DNA of 64,000 nucleotides from Maribacter luteus (lineage in GTDB: Bacteria > Bacteroidota > Bacteroidia > Flavobacteriales > Flavobacteriaceae). The notes under the pieces are model-generated. The model was not told the origin of the DNA and made no database searches. It was given only the letters and a program-made list of their open reading frames with translations. The stretch's first letter is position 1. Every line of letters begins with the position of its first letter. Below are positions 8,418 through 19,078 of this stretch, piece after piece. A program made the position numbers and the translations under genes. The stretch lies in assembly GCF_009674825.1 (NCBI RefSeq), contig NZ_WKJH01000005.1, positions 1 through 64,000 of the forward strand, written 5' to 3'.

Positions 8418-8847
8418 AATTGATGATTTAGTTAGAATTATTAACAGAAAGTATTATAAAAAATTAGGTTTCCAAAGCCCAACATTAAAACCAAACGACC
8501 TTATTCAAAGGTATATTCTTTTGATTAGAAAAGTGTTACGCGTGCAGTCGACAACCCCATTAAAACCATTGTCAAAGATACTTCAATAATAAACTTGGTT
8601 TTAACAGCTTTTAAGTTTTGATCAATCTTCAAAACTTTTGAAACATTTCCTTTGTTATTGTCAAAATCAGACGTCTTTAATCTAATTAATCTTAAAAACA
8701 TTCTTAAAATAATCTCATTAATTCTCATAACCACAATACAGTATAAAATTGAAAACCGGCCATAACCAGCGTAATACCTTATAAAAAATTAATGAACTCT
8801 TAACACTGTATCCCTTTTACCCAATTACAGGGTAATACATTTTATCC

Positions 8848-8855
8848 TATTTTTG
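8848..8855 (+). promoter_or_regulatory. Candidate -7 promoter box for the DgkA-like gene
   Basis: TATTTTTG matches the Bacteroidota -7 consensus TAnnTTTG and lies 51 bases before the ATG at 8907. A -33 TTTG at the right distance is not evident. Confidence 0.35.
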
Positions 8856-8906
8856 GCGAAAACAATAACCTAGTAAACCTTAGCTACTGGGTGAGGACTA
8901 CATCCA

Positions 8907-9278
8907 ATGAGGAAATTTATCAATGGAAGAATCAAAAGTATCGGTTATGCCCTTAAAGGAGCCCTGCTTTTAATAAAAACAGAACATAGTATCATTGCCC
9001 AATTAATTGTTTTCGTGGTATTGATCATCTTGGGATTCGTATGCGATATTTCCAAACAGGATTGGATCAATCAGATTTTGGCAATTGGCCTTGTCCTAAG
9101 CGTAGAAGGCCTGAATACTACGGCGGAAAAATTGGCCGATTTCGTTCATTTGGAAAACCACCCGAAAATAGGCTTCATTAAGGATATTTCGGCCGGTGCG
9201 GTAACCTTTGCGGCCCTTTCCTGCTTGGTCACTATCATTCTTATCTATTATCCTTATATTATAAACCTTTTGGTATAA
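8907..9278 (+). CDS. dgkA: Diacylglycerol/undecaprenol kinase family protein
   Basis: This 123-residue membrane protein has the layout of small prokaryotic diacylglycerol kinases: an amphipathic N-terminus (RIKSIGYALKGALLLIKTEHS), helices at about residues 31-48, 50-66 and 97-119, and the catalytic-region motif V-E-G-L-N-T-T-A-E-K-L-A-D (near residues 67-79). The family phosphorylates diacylglycerol or undecaprenol using ATP at the inner membrane. Which lipid is used here cannot be told. It is transcribed alone. The following gap (9279-9706) shows no gene or clear RNA. Confidence 0.88.
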   Translation: MRKFINGRIKSIGYALKGALLLIKTEHSIIAQLIVFVVLIILGFVCDISKQDWINQILAIGLVLSVEGLNTTAEKLADFVHLENHPKIGFIKDISAGAVTFAALSCLVTIILIYYPYIINLLV

Positions 9279-9706
9279 ACCATAAGGTTGAAATATTCAG
9301 AAGCATCTTCTCGATAAATCGAGGAAGTTTGCCTCGGTTTCCAATCCAAAATCCTGCCTATTCATATAAAAAATCCGTTTATCATTGGTGTATGTGGCAT
9401 CAATAATCAAACACTGGTACAATATTGTCAAATACCTATTTGTAAATACACAACACTTGTTTTAAAAGCGATCAACCTTTAAATTTGATAGACTTTAAAA
9501 CGCATACGAAAGCCCTACCCGTTTGACCTAAATTCAAAGGAAATTTTGTTCACCAATAAATTTCCGATATAACGGCACCGATCCTTTAAAGATTGGGGAA
9601 AACAGAATAAAAACGGCTCTACCATTAAGAAAGGTTCCTTGACCGAACCTTCTGATGAACTATAGATTAAAAGGCCGTGCCTTTAACATTATGAAAAAAT
9701 AAAACC

Positions 9707-12307
9707 ATGCTAAAAACCACTCGATTACTTCAAACTTTATTTTTTATTATGGCAACTGTTTTTCTCTCTAGTTGTGACAATGATCCATCGGTTTCCGAGA
9801 TTGAAATTGCGCAAAACTGGACCTTCAAAAATACCCAAGACACGCTTTGGAACCGCGCTACCGTTCCAGGAACCGTTCACACCGACCTAATGGAAATCGG
9901 GGAAATTCCCGATCCCTATTATCGGTTGAACGAACACGACCTGCAATGGATAGATAAAGAGGACTGGGAGTACAAAACAAATTTCAACCTTACCAAAGAA
10001 GACCTAGAAAAACAGGAAATAGAACTTGATTTTTCAGGTTTGGACACCTATAGTACCGTTTACCTGAACGAGACATTGATCTTAAAGACCGATAATATGT
10101 TCCGTACCTATTCGGCCGGGGTAAAATCGAAATTGAAAGAGGGTAATAATGTTTTACGAATCGTATTCGAATCGCCAATTAAAAAAGGATTGGAGAAATA
10201 CGATGCCTTGGGCTATAAAATTCCCGTATCGGACAATGATCTTGCAAATATCGGTAAGGTAGAAGGTGATAAACAAGTGAGCATTTTTACCCGAAAGGCA
10301 GGTTACCATTTTGGTTGGGACTGGGGACCACGTTTTGTCAGTTCCGGTATTTGGAGACCTATAAAACTGCGTAGTTGGAACCACCATAAGATCGATGACC
10401 TTTATATTAAACAAGACACCTTGGCCCAAAGTGCCAGCCTAACGGCTCAAATTGAGTTGAGTGCCAATGAAATCAACGAAAAATCGGAAATTGAAATCCT
10501 TGTCAATGATTCCATAATCAAAAAACAAGAAGTTGCGTTAGCGGTAGGAAAAAACAAGTTCAATATTCCTTTCAAAATAGAAAATCCGGAACTATGGTGG
10601 CCCAATGGAATGGGGGAACAGGTATTGTACAATATCGAAGTTAAAGTTATATCCGACTCCTATATCGACCGAAAATCACATCAAATAGGCCTTAGAACGG
10701 TAGAACTGGTCAGGGAACCCGATGCCTACGGAACATCATTCTATTTCAAGGTAAATGGGCATCCCGTATTTATGAAGGGGGCCAATTACATTCCCCAAGA
10801 TGCCTTTCTACCCCGTGCAAAAAAATCCAATTACGAACACATCCTAACCTCCGCCAAGGAGGCCAATATGAATATGCTCCGCGTTTGGGGCGGTGGTATT
10901 TATGAAAACGACGAGTTTTATCAAATGTGCGACGAAATGGGGCTTCTCGTTTGGCAAGATTTTATGTTCGCCTGTGCCATGTTCCCTGGCGACCAAGGAT
11001 TTCTTGACAACGTAAGGCAAGAAGCCATTGACAATGTGAAAAGGCTGCGCAACCATACATCAATCGCCCTTTGGTGCGGAAATAACGAGATTCTTTCGGC
11101 CTGGGAAAACTGGGGTTGGAAAAATCAGGTCACAGAAAATCAATCTCCCGAAATTTCCGATACCATTTGGAAGGCCTATGATGATATCTTTCACAAAATA
11201 CTTCCGGAAGTGGTTCAAAATTTCGATGGTAACCGCGCCTACTGGCCATCATCCCCTGAAAGTGATTTCGGGGAACCGGAATCCTTGGAAAAAGGGGATG
11301 CCCATTATTGGATGGTCTGGTGGGGCAAAGAACCGTTCGAAAAATACACCACTGAAATTCCCAGATTTATGTCTGAATACGGATTTCAGTCCTTCCCAGA
11401 AATGTCAAGCGTTAAAAAATACACCATTCCAGAAGATTATGACATTTATTCAGAGGTTATGAAATCGCACCAAAGATCAAGCATTGGTAATGAGACCATT
11501 GAGGAATATATGCTACGCCATTACAAACGACCAAAAGATTTTGAGAGTTTCCTATACGTTAGCCATCTTTTACAGGCCCATGGGATTAAAGTTGGCATTG
11601 AGGCCCACAGAAGAAACAGGGACCGCTGTATGGGCAGCTTGTACTGGCAGATCAACGATTGTTGGCCAGTGGCTTCTTGGTCCAGTATTGATTATTATGG
11701 TAAATGGAAGGCCCTTCATTACGAAGCAAAAAAATCTTTTGAAAATTTCTTGGTCACTTTCGAAGAGCAGACAGACAGTCTAAAGGTACACATCGTATCC
11801 GATTCCCTGCAACCACTGGATGCAAAATTGAAGCTTCGCCTGCTCGATTTCGAAGGTAATGAAATCAACCAACGGGAAAAAGAGGTGGTTGTGGCACCCA
11901 ACCGATCCCAGTCCTATTTTTCAATTCCAAAAAATGATTTGGTCAACAGGACAGTTTCGAAAAATGTGCTTTTACAGGGTGAATTGATCGTTGATGAGAA
12001 GGTGAAAATGGAGAATTTGCATTATTTCTCCCCTTACAAATCCCTCGATTTTCCCAATCCGGAACTTTCTTTCTCGATAAAGGAAAATACCGATAGTTTT
12101 GAAGTAACTTTGAGTACCCGAAAATTGGCCAAGAACGTCTTTCTATCTACTGGATCCGATGCCAATTTCTCGGATAATTATTTTGATATGCTACCGAACA
12201 CCAAAAAAACCGTCTCCATCGAAAAGAATGAAAACGACGATTTAGATTCATTCAAAAACAATCTTAAAGTGATAACCTTGGTAGATACTTATAAAACGGA
12301 TATTTAG
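9707..12307 (+). CDS. Beta-mannosidase-like glycoside hydrolase family 2 lipoprotein
   Basis: This 866-residue protein has a lipoprotein signal (FLSSC, Cys about residue 23), then a sugar-binding jelly-roll, an immunoglobulin-like domain and a TIM barrel. The general acid/base is Glu461 in WCGNNE and the nucleophile is Glu557 in MSEYGFQSFP. The G-N-N-E form and the GWDWGPRFVSSGIW stretch are typical of GH2 beta-mannosidases. It would release mannose from beta-mannosides at the cell surface or in the periplasm. The next gene, a second GH2 enzyme, starts 38 bases after the stop, so the two are probably co-transcribed. Confidence 0.88.
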   Translation: MLKTTRLLQTLFFIMATVFLSSCDNDPSVSEIEIAQNWTFKNTQDTLWNRATVPGTVHTDLMEIGEIPDPYYRLNEHDLQWIDKEDWEYKTNFNLTKEDLEKQEIELDFSGLDTYSTVYLNETLILKTDNMFRTYSAGVKSKLKEGNNVLRIVFESPIKKGLEKYDALGYKIPVSDNDLANIGKVEGDKQVSIFTRKAGYHFGWDWGPRFVSSGIWRPIKLRSWNHHKIDDLYIKQDTLAQSASLTAQIELSANEINEKSEIEILVNDSIIKKQEVALAVGKNKFNIPFKIENPELWWPNGMGEQVLYNIEVKVISDSYIDRKSHQIGLRTVELVREPDAYGTSFYFKVNGHPVFMKGANYIPQDAFLPRAKKSNYEHILTSAKEANMNMLRVWGGGIYENDEFYQMCDEMGLLVWQDFMFACAMFPGDQGFLDNVRQEAIDNVKRLRNHTSIALWCGNNEILSAWENWGWKNQVTENQSPEISDTIWKAYDDIFHKILPEVVQNFDGNRAYWPSSPESDFGEPESLEKGDAHYWMVWWGKEPFEKYTTEIPRFMSEYGFQSFPEMSSVKKYTIPEDYDIYSEVMKSHQRSSIGNETIEEYMLRHYKRPKDFESFLYVSHLLQAHGIKVGIEAHRRNRDRCMGSLYWQINDCWPVASWSSIDYYGKWKALHYEAKKSFENFLVTFEEQTDSLKVHIVSDSLQPLDAKLKLRLLDFEGNEINQREKEVVVAPNRSQSYFSIPKNDLVNRTVSKNVLLQGELIVDEKVKMENLHYFSPYKSLDFPNPELSFSIKENTDSFEVTLSTRKLAKNVFLSTGSDANFSDNYFDMLPNTKKTVSIEKNENDDLDSFKNNLKVITLVDTYKTDI

Positions 12308-12345
12308 TTAAATCAGTCACGATAAAGTTCCATTCAACCCGAAAA

Positions 12346-14169
12346 ATGAAATTGAAAATGCACATGAAACCAATTAAAAGCTTAATCATCCTATTGTTTA
12401 TCTCCTCATTTACTACCCTTTTTTCACAGGAAAAGGAATTTGCCGATCTACTTCAAAATATTGATTCAAGGGAAAAAGTTTCTTTGAACGGCTTGTGGGA
12501 TATCATAATTGACCCGTTGGAGAATGGCTATTACAATCACAGGCTACAACCCATGGATAATGGATACTTCAAAAATGCCAAAATGCAATCGCCTTCCGAT
12601 TTAATAGAATACGATTTTGACACCAGTTACCAGATTATGGTACCAGGAGACTGGAACACCCAAATGGAAAAACTGTATTATTACGAAGGTACCGTATGGT
12701 ATAAAAAAGATTTTGACTACACCGCCAAAACCAACGAATTGGTCTATCTCTACTTTGAAGCCGTTAATTACGAAGCAATCGTTTACCTAAATGGAGAACG
12801 AATAGGTGCCCATACAGGTGGCTATACACCTTTTCAGTTTGAGGTTACTGATAAGCTGAAAGAGGGGAATAATTTTGTAGTCGTGAAAGTGGACAATAAA
12901 CGTAAACGTGAAAATGTACCCACGGTCAACCAAGATTGGTGGAACTACGGTGGCATTACCCGATCCGTTCATTTGATCTCAACACCTAAAACCCACATAA
13001 GCGATTATTCCATTCAATTGGCAAAAGGCAGTACCAACAACATTGAAGGTTGGGTAACCGTCGAAAATAGCACGGATGACGATAACGTGGAAATCAGTAT
13101 TCCCGAACTACGTAAAAATGTGAAATCCGTTATTAAAAACGGAAGGGCGAATTTTTCGATAAAAGCAAAACCCACCCTATGGGAGCCGAAAAATCCAAAG
13201 CTTTACGAAGTAACCATAAAAACAGGGGCCGATAAACTTACCGATGCCATCGGTTTTAGAACCGTATCTACCCAAGGATCCAAGATATTACTAAACGGGA
13301 AGGAAATTTTCCTTAAGGGCATAAGTATTCACGAAGAAGCCCCATTTAAAACTGGTCGGGTAACCTCTAAAGAAGAATGCAGGATATTGTTGCAATGGGC
13401 CAAGGAACTAGGGTGCAATTATATTCGTTTGGCCCACTATCCCCATAGTGAGACCATGGTTCGTGAGGCTGAAAAAATGGGCTTTATGATCTGGTCGGAA
13501 ATACCTGTGTATTGGACCATCTTATTCGACAATATGGATACGTATGCCAATGCAAAAAACCAACTAACGGAAATGATTTCCCGTGACAAGAACAGGGCAG
13601 CGATCCTTATGTGGTCAGTGGCCAATGAAACCCCTGAGGGTGAGGCCCGACTTTCGTTCTTAAGTAACCTTGCCAATGAGGCCAGAAAATTGGACAATAC
13701 ACGATTGATAACCGCCGCCTTGGACACCCAGAGTGAGGGAGAAGGCGGCAAAATGATCGAAGATCCATTAGGTGAAGCTGTGGATGTTATCGGGATAAAC
13801 CATTATTGTGGCTGGTACGTTGACGAACCGCAAAAATGTTCTTCGGTAAAATGGGCAAGTGCTTACGACAAGCCCATGATCATGAGCGAAGTTGGCGGTG
13901 GTGCGCTCTATGGCTTACATGGAAATAAAAATGAACGGTGGACCGAAGAATACCAAGCCGATGTGTATAAGACCAATATTGAAATGATGCGGAACATTAA
14001 ATTTTTGTCAGGATTATCCCCTTGGATCTTAATGGATTTCCGCTCTTCAAGAAGACCTTTAAAACGAATTCAGGAAGATTTCAATAGAAAAGGCCTAATC
14101 TCTGAACAAGGCATGAAAAAACAGGCTTTTTATATACTTCGCGATTACTATCTCAAAGAAAATAATTAA
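12346..14169 (+). CDS. Secreted GH2 beta-glucuronidase/beta-galactosidase-like enzyme
   Basis: This 607-residue protein has a signal peptide (hydrophobic residues about 8-25, ending TLFSQ). Sugar-binding, Ig-like and TIM-barrel domains of GH2 follow. The acid/base is Glu428 (VANETPEGE) and the nucleophile is Glu515 (IMSEVGGGA). HYPHSETMVREAEKMGFMIWSEIPVYW is the usual barrel signature. The short length and N-E-T-P context are closest to beta-glucuronidase-type GH2 enzymes, but beta-galactosidase cannot be excluded. ATG codons at 12346, 12358 and 12364 all leave a usable signal peptide. The pairing with the beta-mannosidase points to shared use of a mixed glycan. Confidence 0.85.
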   Translation: MKLKMHMKPIKSLIILLFISSFTTLFSQEKEFADLLQNIDSREKVSLNGLWDIIIDPLENGYYNHRLQPMDNGYFKNAKMQSPSDLIEYDFDTSYQIMVPGDWNTQMEKLYYYEGTVWYKKDFDYTAKTNELVYLYFEAVNYEAIVYLNGERIGAHTGGYTPFQFEVTDKLKEGNNFVVVKVDNKRKRENVPTVNQDWWNYGGITRSVHLISTPKTHISDYSIQLAKGSTNNIEGWVTVENSTDDDNVEISIPELRKNVKSVIKNGRANFSIKAKPTLWEPKNPKLYEVTIKTGADKLTDAIGFRTVSTQGSKILLNGKEIFLKGISIHEEAPFKTGRVTSKEECRILLQWAKELGCNYIRLAHYPHSETMVREAEKMGFMIWSEIPVYWTILFDNMDTYANAKNQLTEMISRDKNRAAILMWSVANETPEGEARLSFLSNLANEARKLDNTRLITAALDTQSEGEGGKMIEDPLGEAVDVIGINHYCGWYVDEPQKCSSVKWASAYDKPMIMSEVGGGALYGLHGNKNERWTEEYQADVYKTNIEMMRNIKFLSGLSPWILMDFRSSRRPLKRIQEDFNRKGLISEQGMKKQAFYILRDYYLKENN

Positions 14170-14186
14170 GCTTATTTATCGCATTG

Positions 14187-14233
14187 AACCTTGGTGATTG
14201 CCATCCGTTTTAGCAATGATCAAGGTTTTTTTG
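14187..14233 (+). terminator. Terminator after the GH2 pair
   Basis: AACCTTG (14187-14193) pairs with CAAGGTT (14221-14227), with inner pairing of GATTGC and GCAAT and a run of T after the stem. Confidence 0.7.
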
Positions 14234-14362
14234 CGCCATATCCTTAACATAATCACTTAAAGTCAATAGAAAACACTTTTTCAACCCTGCATTTTTCTTA
14301 TAGGTTTCTTACCTTTCAGAGGTAGCTCTCGGGCACTAGTCAAAATCCTAAAAACCAACCGT

Positions 14363-17300
14363 ATGAAATCCTTGCAGTTTATTCTCCTTGCATTACTCAT
14401 TTTTCCGCTATCCGTACAATCCCAAAAACGTAAAAAGAAGTCAGCGATTCCTGTAATCACCGTGCAGGATTCCATGTTCCATGGACTCAAATGGCGTAAT
14501 ATAGGTCCGTTTCGTGGCGGCAGAAGTGTAGCCTCGACCGGAGTTGTAAAACAACCGATGACCTATTACATGGGAAATACCGGTGGTGGGGTCTGGAAAA
14601 CCGTTGATGACGGTATTACTTGGAAGAACGTTTCTGACGGATTTTTTAAAACGGGAACGGTTGGCGATATAGCCGTTTCCGAAAGTAATCCGAATATAGT
14701 CGTTGTCGGTATGGGGGAGCATGCCGCCCGTGGGGTCATGACCTCTATGGGTGATGGCGTGTACAAATCTAATGATGCCGGTAAAACTTGGCAACATATG
14801 GGTTTAGACCATACGCGACATATCTCCGACATCATTATTCACCCGACCAATCCAGATATTCTATTTGTTGCGGCGCAAGGAGCACAGTACGGGCCATCTA
14901 CCGATCGTGGTATCTACCGTTCTTTGGATGGTGGGGCAACTTGGGAAAAAGTGCTCTATATAAATGACATTACCGGAGCTTCTTCTCTATCTATGGACAT
15001 GAAGAACCCTCTGATCCTATATGCGGCCATGTGGCAGCACCAACGCTTTCCTTGGACCATAACCTCGGGAGGAAAAGATTCCGGCTTGTACAAATCAACC
15101 GATGGAGGGGATACTTGGAAAAAAATGAAAGAAGGATTGCCCAAAGAATTCGGTAAAGCAGGAATTTCTGTTTCAAGGGCCAATCCTGAACGCGTATTTG
15201 CCGTCCTTGAGGCCAAAGGTGAGAAAGGAGGCGTTTATCGCTCTGATGATGCCGGTAAAAAATGGACGCAAGTAAACAAAGATCGAATCAATATTGCCCG
15301 ATCTTGGTATTACATGGAAATTTTTGCGGATCCACAGGATGAAAACTTGGTATATATACTCAATGCCCCAGTAACTAAATCCATCGATGGTGGTAACAGC
15401 TTTAAGCCCTTATCCACACCCCATGGCGACAACCATGACCTTTGGATCAACCCGATCGATAACAATAAAATGATCAATTCGAATGATGGCGGTGCCAATG
15501 TTTCGAATAATGGGGGAAAGACCTGGAGTTCCCAGCAATATCAACCTACCTCACAGTTCTACCGCGTAATAACTGACAATTTAGTGCCCTACAATGTTTA
15601 TGGTGGCCAACAAGACAATTCGGCCATTGCGATTGCCAGTAGAACCAACGACCAAGGAATCGATTGGAAAGACTGGTACTCCGTCGCTGGTTGTGAAAGT
15701 GCCTATTTAGCCTTTGATCCGGATAATCCCGAGGTGGTTTTCGGAGGTTGCTATCAAGGAATCATCGAGAAATGGGTTCGGGCTTCTCGTGAAGGAAAAC
15801 CCATTAAGGAATATCCCGAATTAGCCCTCGGAAACGCTCCTGAAGATTTTAAATTCCGATACAACTGGAATGCCCCTATTATAAGTTCCCCACATAAAAG
15901 AAGCACCATTTACCATGCGGGAAATGTGGTTTTCAAATCTATGGATAACGGAAATAGCTGGGACATAATAAGTCCCGACCTTACCCGAAACGATAAATCT
16001 AAACAAGGGCCTGGTTCAGGTCCGTATACCAATGAAGCCGCTGGTGGTGAAAATTATAATACCATTATGTATTTGGTTGAATCTCCCCATGAAAAAGGGG
16101 TACTATGGGCTGGTAGTGATGACGGACTTATACATCTTACAAAAGATGGAGGCCTGAATTGGACCAATGTAACACCCCCGAATTTAAAAGAGGGAATCGT
16201 GAACAGTATTGAGGTATCACCACATGATCCAGGTACAGCCTACGTGGTAGTGATGCGTTACAAGCAAATGGACCTCAAACCTTATATTTTTAAGACCTCG
16301 GATTACGGAACCACTTGGTATAATATAACAAATGGTATAACTGGTGAACATACGTTCGTACGGGTGGTTCGGGAAGATAAACGCAAGAAAGGTTTGCTCT
16401 ATGCCGGTACGGAAACCGGTTTGTTCATTTCATTGGATGACGGACAAAATTGGCAACCTTTCCAGTTGAATTTGCCTATTGTTCCAATCAATGATTTGAT
16501 CATTCAGGATAATGATTTGGTAGCCGCCACAGCCGGTCGTTCTTTTTGGATTCTAGATGACCTTGCGCCCATTCAGAATATGGATTCTCCAAAAAAACAA
16601 ATCAGTATTTTCAAACCCAAAGATACTTACCTGATATTTGGTGGGCATACCGATAAACCCGTTCCTGGACTTGGACAAAACCCTAAATCCGGAGTAACGT
16701 TCGATTACTATTTAGATACCGATGCCGATAGTTTGGATTTGAAATTAGAGGTTTTGCACAAAGGCAAAACCATAAGAACCTATACGAACAAAAAACCGAA
16801 AGATTTTAAATCATGGCCCGGTGGCCCATCCAAACCAGAAACACTTCCATCCAAAAAAGGATTCAATAGATTCACATGGGATTTCAGAAAAGAAAATCTA
16901 CCTGCTGTAGACAAGGTTTTCGTATACGGTAGTTATGCAGGATCACGAGTGGGTCCAGGCACCTACCAATTAAAACTGACCGTAGACGGATTGACATCCG
17001 AAACAGAAGTTACGGTAATGAAGAATCCAAAGGTAGAAGGTACAACAGCCAACTACGAGGAACAACAAACTGTTTTGGGACACATTGAAAGTGGTATAAA
17101 AAGTATTCACGAATCGGTTACATCCATGCTATCGGCAAAAGCACAATTGAAAAGTTACGCCGAGTTGCTGAAAGGCAATGATAAGGCCGAAAAACTATTG
17201 GAAAAGGGCAAATCATTAATTGAGCGTATTGAAACCTGGGAAGGGAAATTAATACAACCCAAACAAAAAACTTTTCAGGATGTAATCAATTTCAATAACC

Positions 17301-17509
17301 GACTCAATGCGGAATTTATGGAGCTAAAGAGTTATGTGGATGTTGCGGAACCTAAAGTGACCCAAGGGGCTAAAGAGCGACTTAAAGACCTTATGGCCGA
17401 ATGGAAGACTTATGAAAATGAAAGAAATGCCATCGTAAACGATGAAATGGAAGCATATAACAAATTATATAATGACTTAGGATTGCCAGCCATAATCCTA
17501 AATGAATAA
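14363..17509 (+). CDS. Large secreted BNR/sortilin-like repeat protein
   Basis: This 1048-residue protein has a signal peptide (residues 1-20, ending SVQSQ). A long beta-propeller region holds repeated Asp-box (BNR) motifs of the form S-x-D-x-G-x-T-W, at about residues 73, 132, 185, 250, 295, 380, 535, 600 and 655. This is the VPS10/sortilin-like exo-alpha-sialidase-fold family common in Bacteroidota. The C-terminal quarter (about 880-1040) is helical with coiled-coil character. Sialidase catalytic residues are not evident, so an enzymatic role should not be assumed; protein binding or a peptidase-associated role is equally possible. Confidence 0.8.
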   Translation: MKSLQFILLALLIFPLSVQSQKRKKKSAIPVITVQDSMFHGLKWRNIGPFRGGRSVASTGVVKQPMTYYMGNTGGGVWKTVDDGITWKNVSDGFFKTGTVGDIAVSESNPNIVVVGMGEHAARGVMTSMGDGVYKSNDAGKTWQHMGLDHTRHISDIIIHPTNPDILFVAAQGAQYGPSTDRGIYRSLDGGATWEKVLYINDITGASSLSMDMKNPLILYAAMWQHQRFPWTITSGGKDSGLYKSTDGGDTWKKMKEGLPKEFGKAGISVSRANPERVFAVLEAKGEKGGVYRSDDAGKKWTQVNKDRINIARSWYYMEIFADPQDENLVYILNAPVTKSIDGGNSFKPLSTPHGDNHDLWINPIDNNKMINSNDGGANVSNNGGKTWSSQQYQPTSQFYRVITDNLVPYNVYGGQQDNSAIAIASRTNDQGIDWKDWYSVAGCESAYLAFDPDNPEVVFGGCYQGIIEKWVRASREGKPIKEYPELALGNAPEDFKFRYNWNAPIISSPHKRSTIYHAGNVVFKSMDNGNSWDIISPDLTRNDKSKQGPGSGPYTNEAAGGENYNTIMYLVESPHEKGVLWAGSDDGLIHLTKDGGLNWTNVTPPNLKEGIVNSIEVSPHDPGTAYVVVMRYKQMDLKPYIFKTSDYGTTWYNITNGITGEHTFVRVVREDKRKKGLLYAGTETGLFISLDDGQNWQPFQLNLPIVPINDLIIQDNDLVAATAGRSFWILDDLAPIQNMDSPKKQISIFKPKDTYLIFGGHTDKPVPGLGQNPKSGVTFDYYLDTDADSLDLKLEVLHKGKTIRTYTNKKPKDFKSWPGGPSKPETLPSKKGFNRFTWDFRKENLPAVDKVFVYGSYAGSRVGPGTYQLKLTVDGLTSETEVTVMKNPKVEGTTANYEEQQTVLGHIESGIKSIHESVTSMLSAKAQLKSYAELLKGNDKAEKLLEKGKSLIERIETWEGKLIQPKQKTFQDVINFNNRLNAEFMELKSYVDVAEPKVTQGAKERLKDLMAEWKTYENERNAIVNDEMEAYNKLYNDLGLPAIILNE

Positions 17510-17522
17510 AAAAAGATGACTG

Positions 17523-17951
17523 TTGAAAGTTTATAAATCAAAAATAGGAATAGGCCTAGTGCTCGTTATTGTCTTGGTTTTTATTATTAGTTCCTACAAC
17601 CTGATATTGGATAAAAGTTGGGGCGGACTTTTATTCATGACCCTTACCGCTGCCTTTATTGCCCACCTTTTCCATCAGACCTATTACACCATTGACGGTA
17701 ATATACTGAAAGTGAAATCGGGGTTTCTTTTGAAACAATCCTACGAAATAAGCCAAATAACAAGGATTACCGAAACCCATAATCCTATTAGTGCCCCAGC
17801 CGCATCGTTGGATCGATTGGAAATAAATCTGGACAACGGTAAAAATGTCATCATATCCCCAAAACTTAAATATGATTTCATTGATGACCTCAAAAAAAGG
17901 AACCCGAAAATAAAAATTGAACTTAGAACCAGATCAAAGGCCAAGCAATGA
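17523..17951 (+). CDS. Bacterial PH-domain membrane protein
   Basis: This 142-residue protein has two membrane helices (about residues 8-24 and 33-50) and a pleckstrin-homology-like beta domain (YTIDGNILKVKSGFLLKQSYEISQITRITETHNP...). Its best start is TTG at 17523, 13 bases after the preceding stop, since an ATG at 17517 closes within six codons. Its stop overlaps the next start by 4 bases (ATGA), implying translational coupling to the pentapeptide-repeat gene. Function unknown. Confidence 0.75.
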   Translation: MKVYKSKIGIGLVLVIVLVFIISSYNLILDKSWGGLLFMTLTAAFIAHLFHQTYYTIDGNILKVKSGFLLKQSYEISQITRITETHNPISAPAASLDRLEINLDNGKNVIISPKLKYDFIDDLKKRNPKIKIELRTRSKAKQ

Positions 17952-18523
17952 TAAAACCTTTTATAGCCGATAAAACTTTCAAAGGGCAGGATTTCAGTAA
18001 AAACCGCCTTCAAACCGGGGAGTACGAAAACTGTATTTTCAGTAATTGCAATTTCGCAGATGGTTATCTCGACAACCAGAATTTTACTGAATGCGAATTC
18101 ATCGAATGTAATTTGAGCAACACCAATGTTGTCGAAACGGTCTTCAATGATGTTCTGTTTACACAATGTAAAATACTAGGGGTCAAATTCAATCAATGCA
18201 ACAAATTCATAATGTCCTTCAGTTTTTCTGACTGTATATTGAATTTCTCCTCTTTCTATACCATGAAATTGCCCAAATTCAGATTTGACCATTGCAAATT
18301 GATCGATGTTGATTTTACCGAAGCCGACCTTACCCAAGCCATATTCCAATCCTGTGATTTGGGAAAAGCGGTATTTAACAATACCATATTGGAAAAGGCC
18401 GATTTCAGTACTGCTTACAATTATAAAATAGACCCTGAACAGAACAAAATAAAAAAGGCACGTTTTTCCAAGGAAGGGTTAGAGGGCCTGTTGTTCAAGT
18501 ACGACATTCAAATCGACGATTAA
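17948..18523 (+). CDS. Pentapeptide-repeat protein
   Basis: This 191-residue cytoplasmic protein is dominated by A/C-x-[LF]-x-x pentapeptides (for example CIFSNCNFADGYL, CEFIECNLSNTNV, ADLTQAIFQSCDLGKAVF). These form a right-handed quadrilateral beta-helix. In length and start (MIKPFIADKTFKGQDFS) it resembles the Qnr/McbG-like group, which can mimic DNA, but quinolone protection cannot be claimed from sequence. It overlaps the PH-domain gene by 4 bases. Confidence 0.88.
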   Translation: MIKPFIADKTFKGQDFSKNRLQTGEYENCIFSNCNFADGYLDNQNFTECEFIECNLSNTNVVETVFNDVLFTQCKILGVKFNQCNKFIMSFSFSDCILNFSSFYTMKLPKFRFDHCKLIDVDFTEADLTQAIFQSCDLGKAVFNNTILEKADFSTAYNYKIDPEQNKIKKARFSKEGLEGLLFKYDIQIDD

Positions 18524-18582
18524 TATACCAATCGTTCGTAAACCGATATTTCGTATATTGCTATGAACTAAAGTGTTATTGT

Positions 18583-19077
18583 ATGAAATTATCCACTATA
18601 CTTTTACTATGCTTTTCGGTAAGTTGCTTTGCCCAAAACACAATGTCTTTTTCTGATAACGACATACCACCTAAAGCTACCTTGGAAGATGTTTCTTGGG
18701 TTACAGGCCATTGGAAAGGAGAAGCCTTTGGTGGCATTGCCGAAGAAATATGGAGTCCGCCCTTGGGAGATTCCATGATGTTCGTATTTAAACTGGTAAC
18801 CGAGGGTAAGGTACAATTCTACGAAGTGGGCCATATTCAACAGCGCGATGAAACCTTGATATTACAACTGAAACATTTTCATGGTTCGTTGAAAGGATGG
18901 GAAGAAAAAGATGAAACCGTAGATTTTAAACTGGTTAAGTTAGAAGGTGACAAAATTTATTTCGATGATTTCACCATAGAAAGAATAAGCGAAAACGAAA
19001 TAAACATGTATGTCGTCGTTGGTGATGAGGATGGATCTTCAAAAGAAGTAAAGTTCAATTATAAAAGGGAGCAATAA
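18583..19077 (+). CDS. DUF6265-like secreted protein
   Basis: This 164-residue protein has a signal peptide (residues 1-17, ending SCFAQ). The DUF6265 signature follows: L-E-D-V-S-W-V-T-G-H-W-K-G, then EEIWSPPLGDSMMFVFKLV and a lipocalin-like run of strands. The family is widespread in Bacteroidota with unknown function. Its stop is one base from the start of the zinc-ribbon gene, suggesting co-transcription. Confidence 0.75.
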   Translation: MKLSTILLLCFSVSCFAQNTMSFSDNDIPPKATLEDVSWVTGHWKGEAFGGIAEEIWSPPLGDSMMFVFKLVTEGKVQFYEVGHIQQRDETLILQLKHFHGSLKGWEEKDETVDFKLVKLEGDKIYFDDFTIERISENEINMYVVVGDEDGSSKEVKFNYKREQ

Positions 19078-19078
19078 G

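Noticed and set aside
17741-18166. 141-residue minus-strand frame
   Set aside because: It spans the complement of the PH-domain and pentapeptide genes and has no family motif.
17948-18523. Quinolone-resistance (Qnr) assignment for the pentapeptide protein
   Set aside because: The repeat fold and opening are similar, but the Qnr loops needed for gyrase protection cannot be confirmed from sequence.
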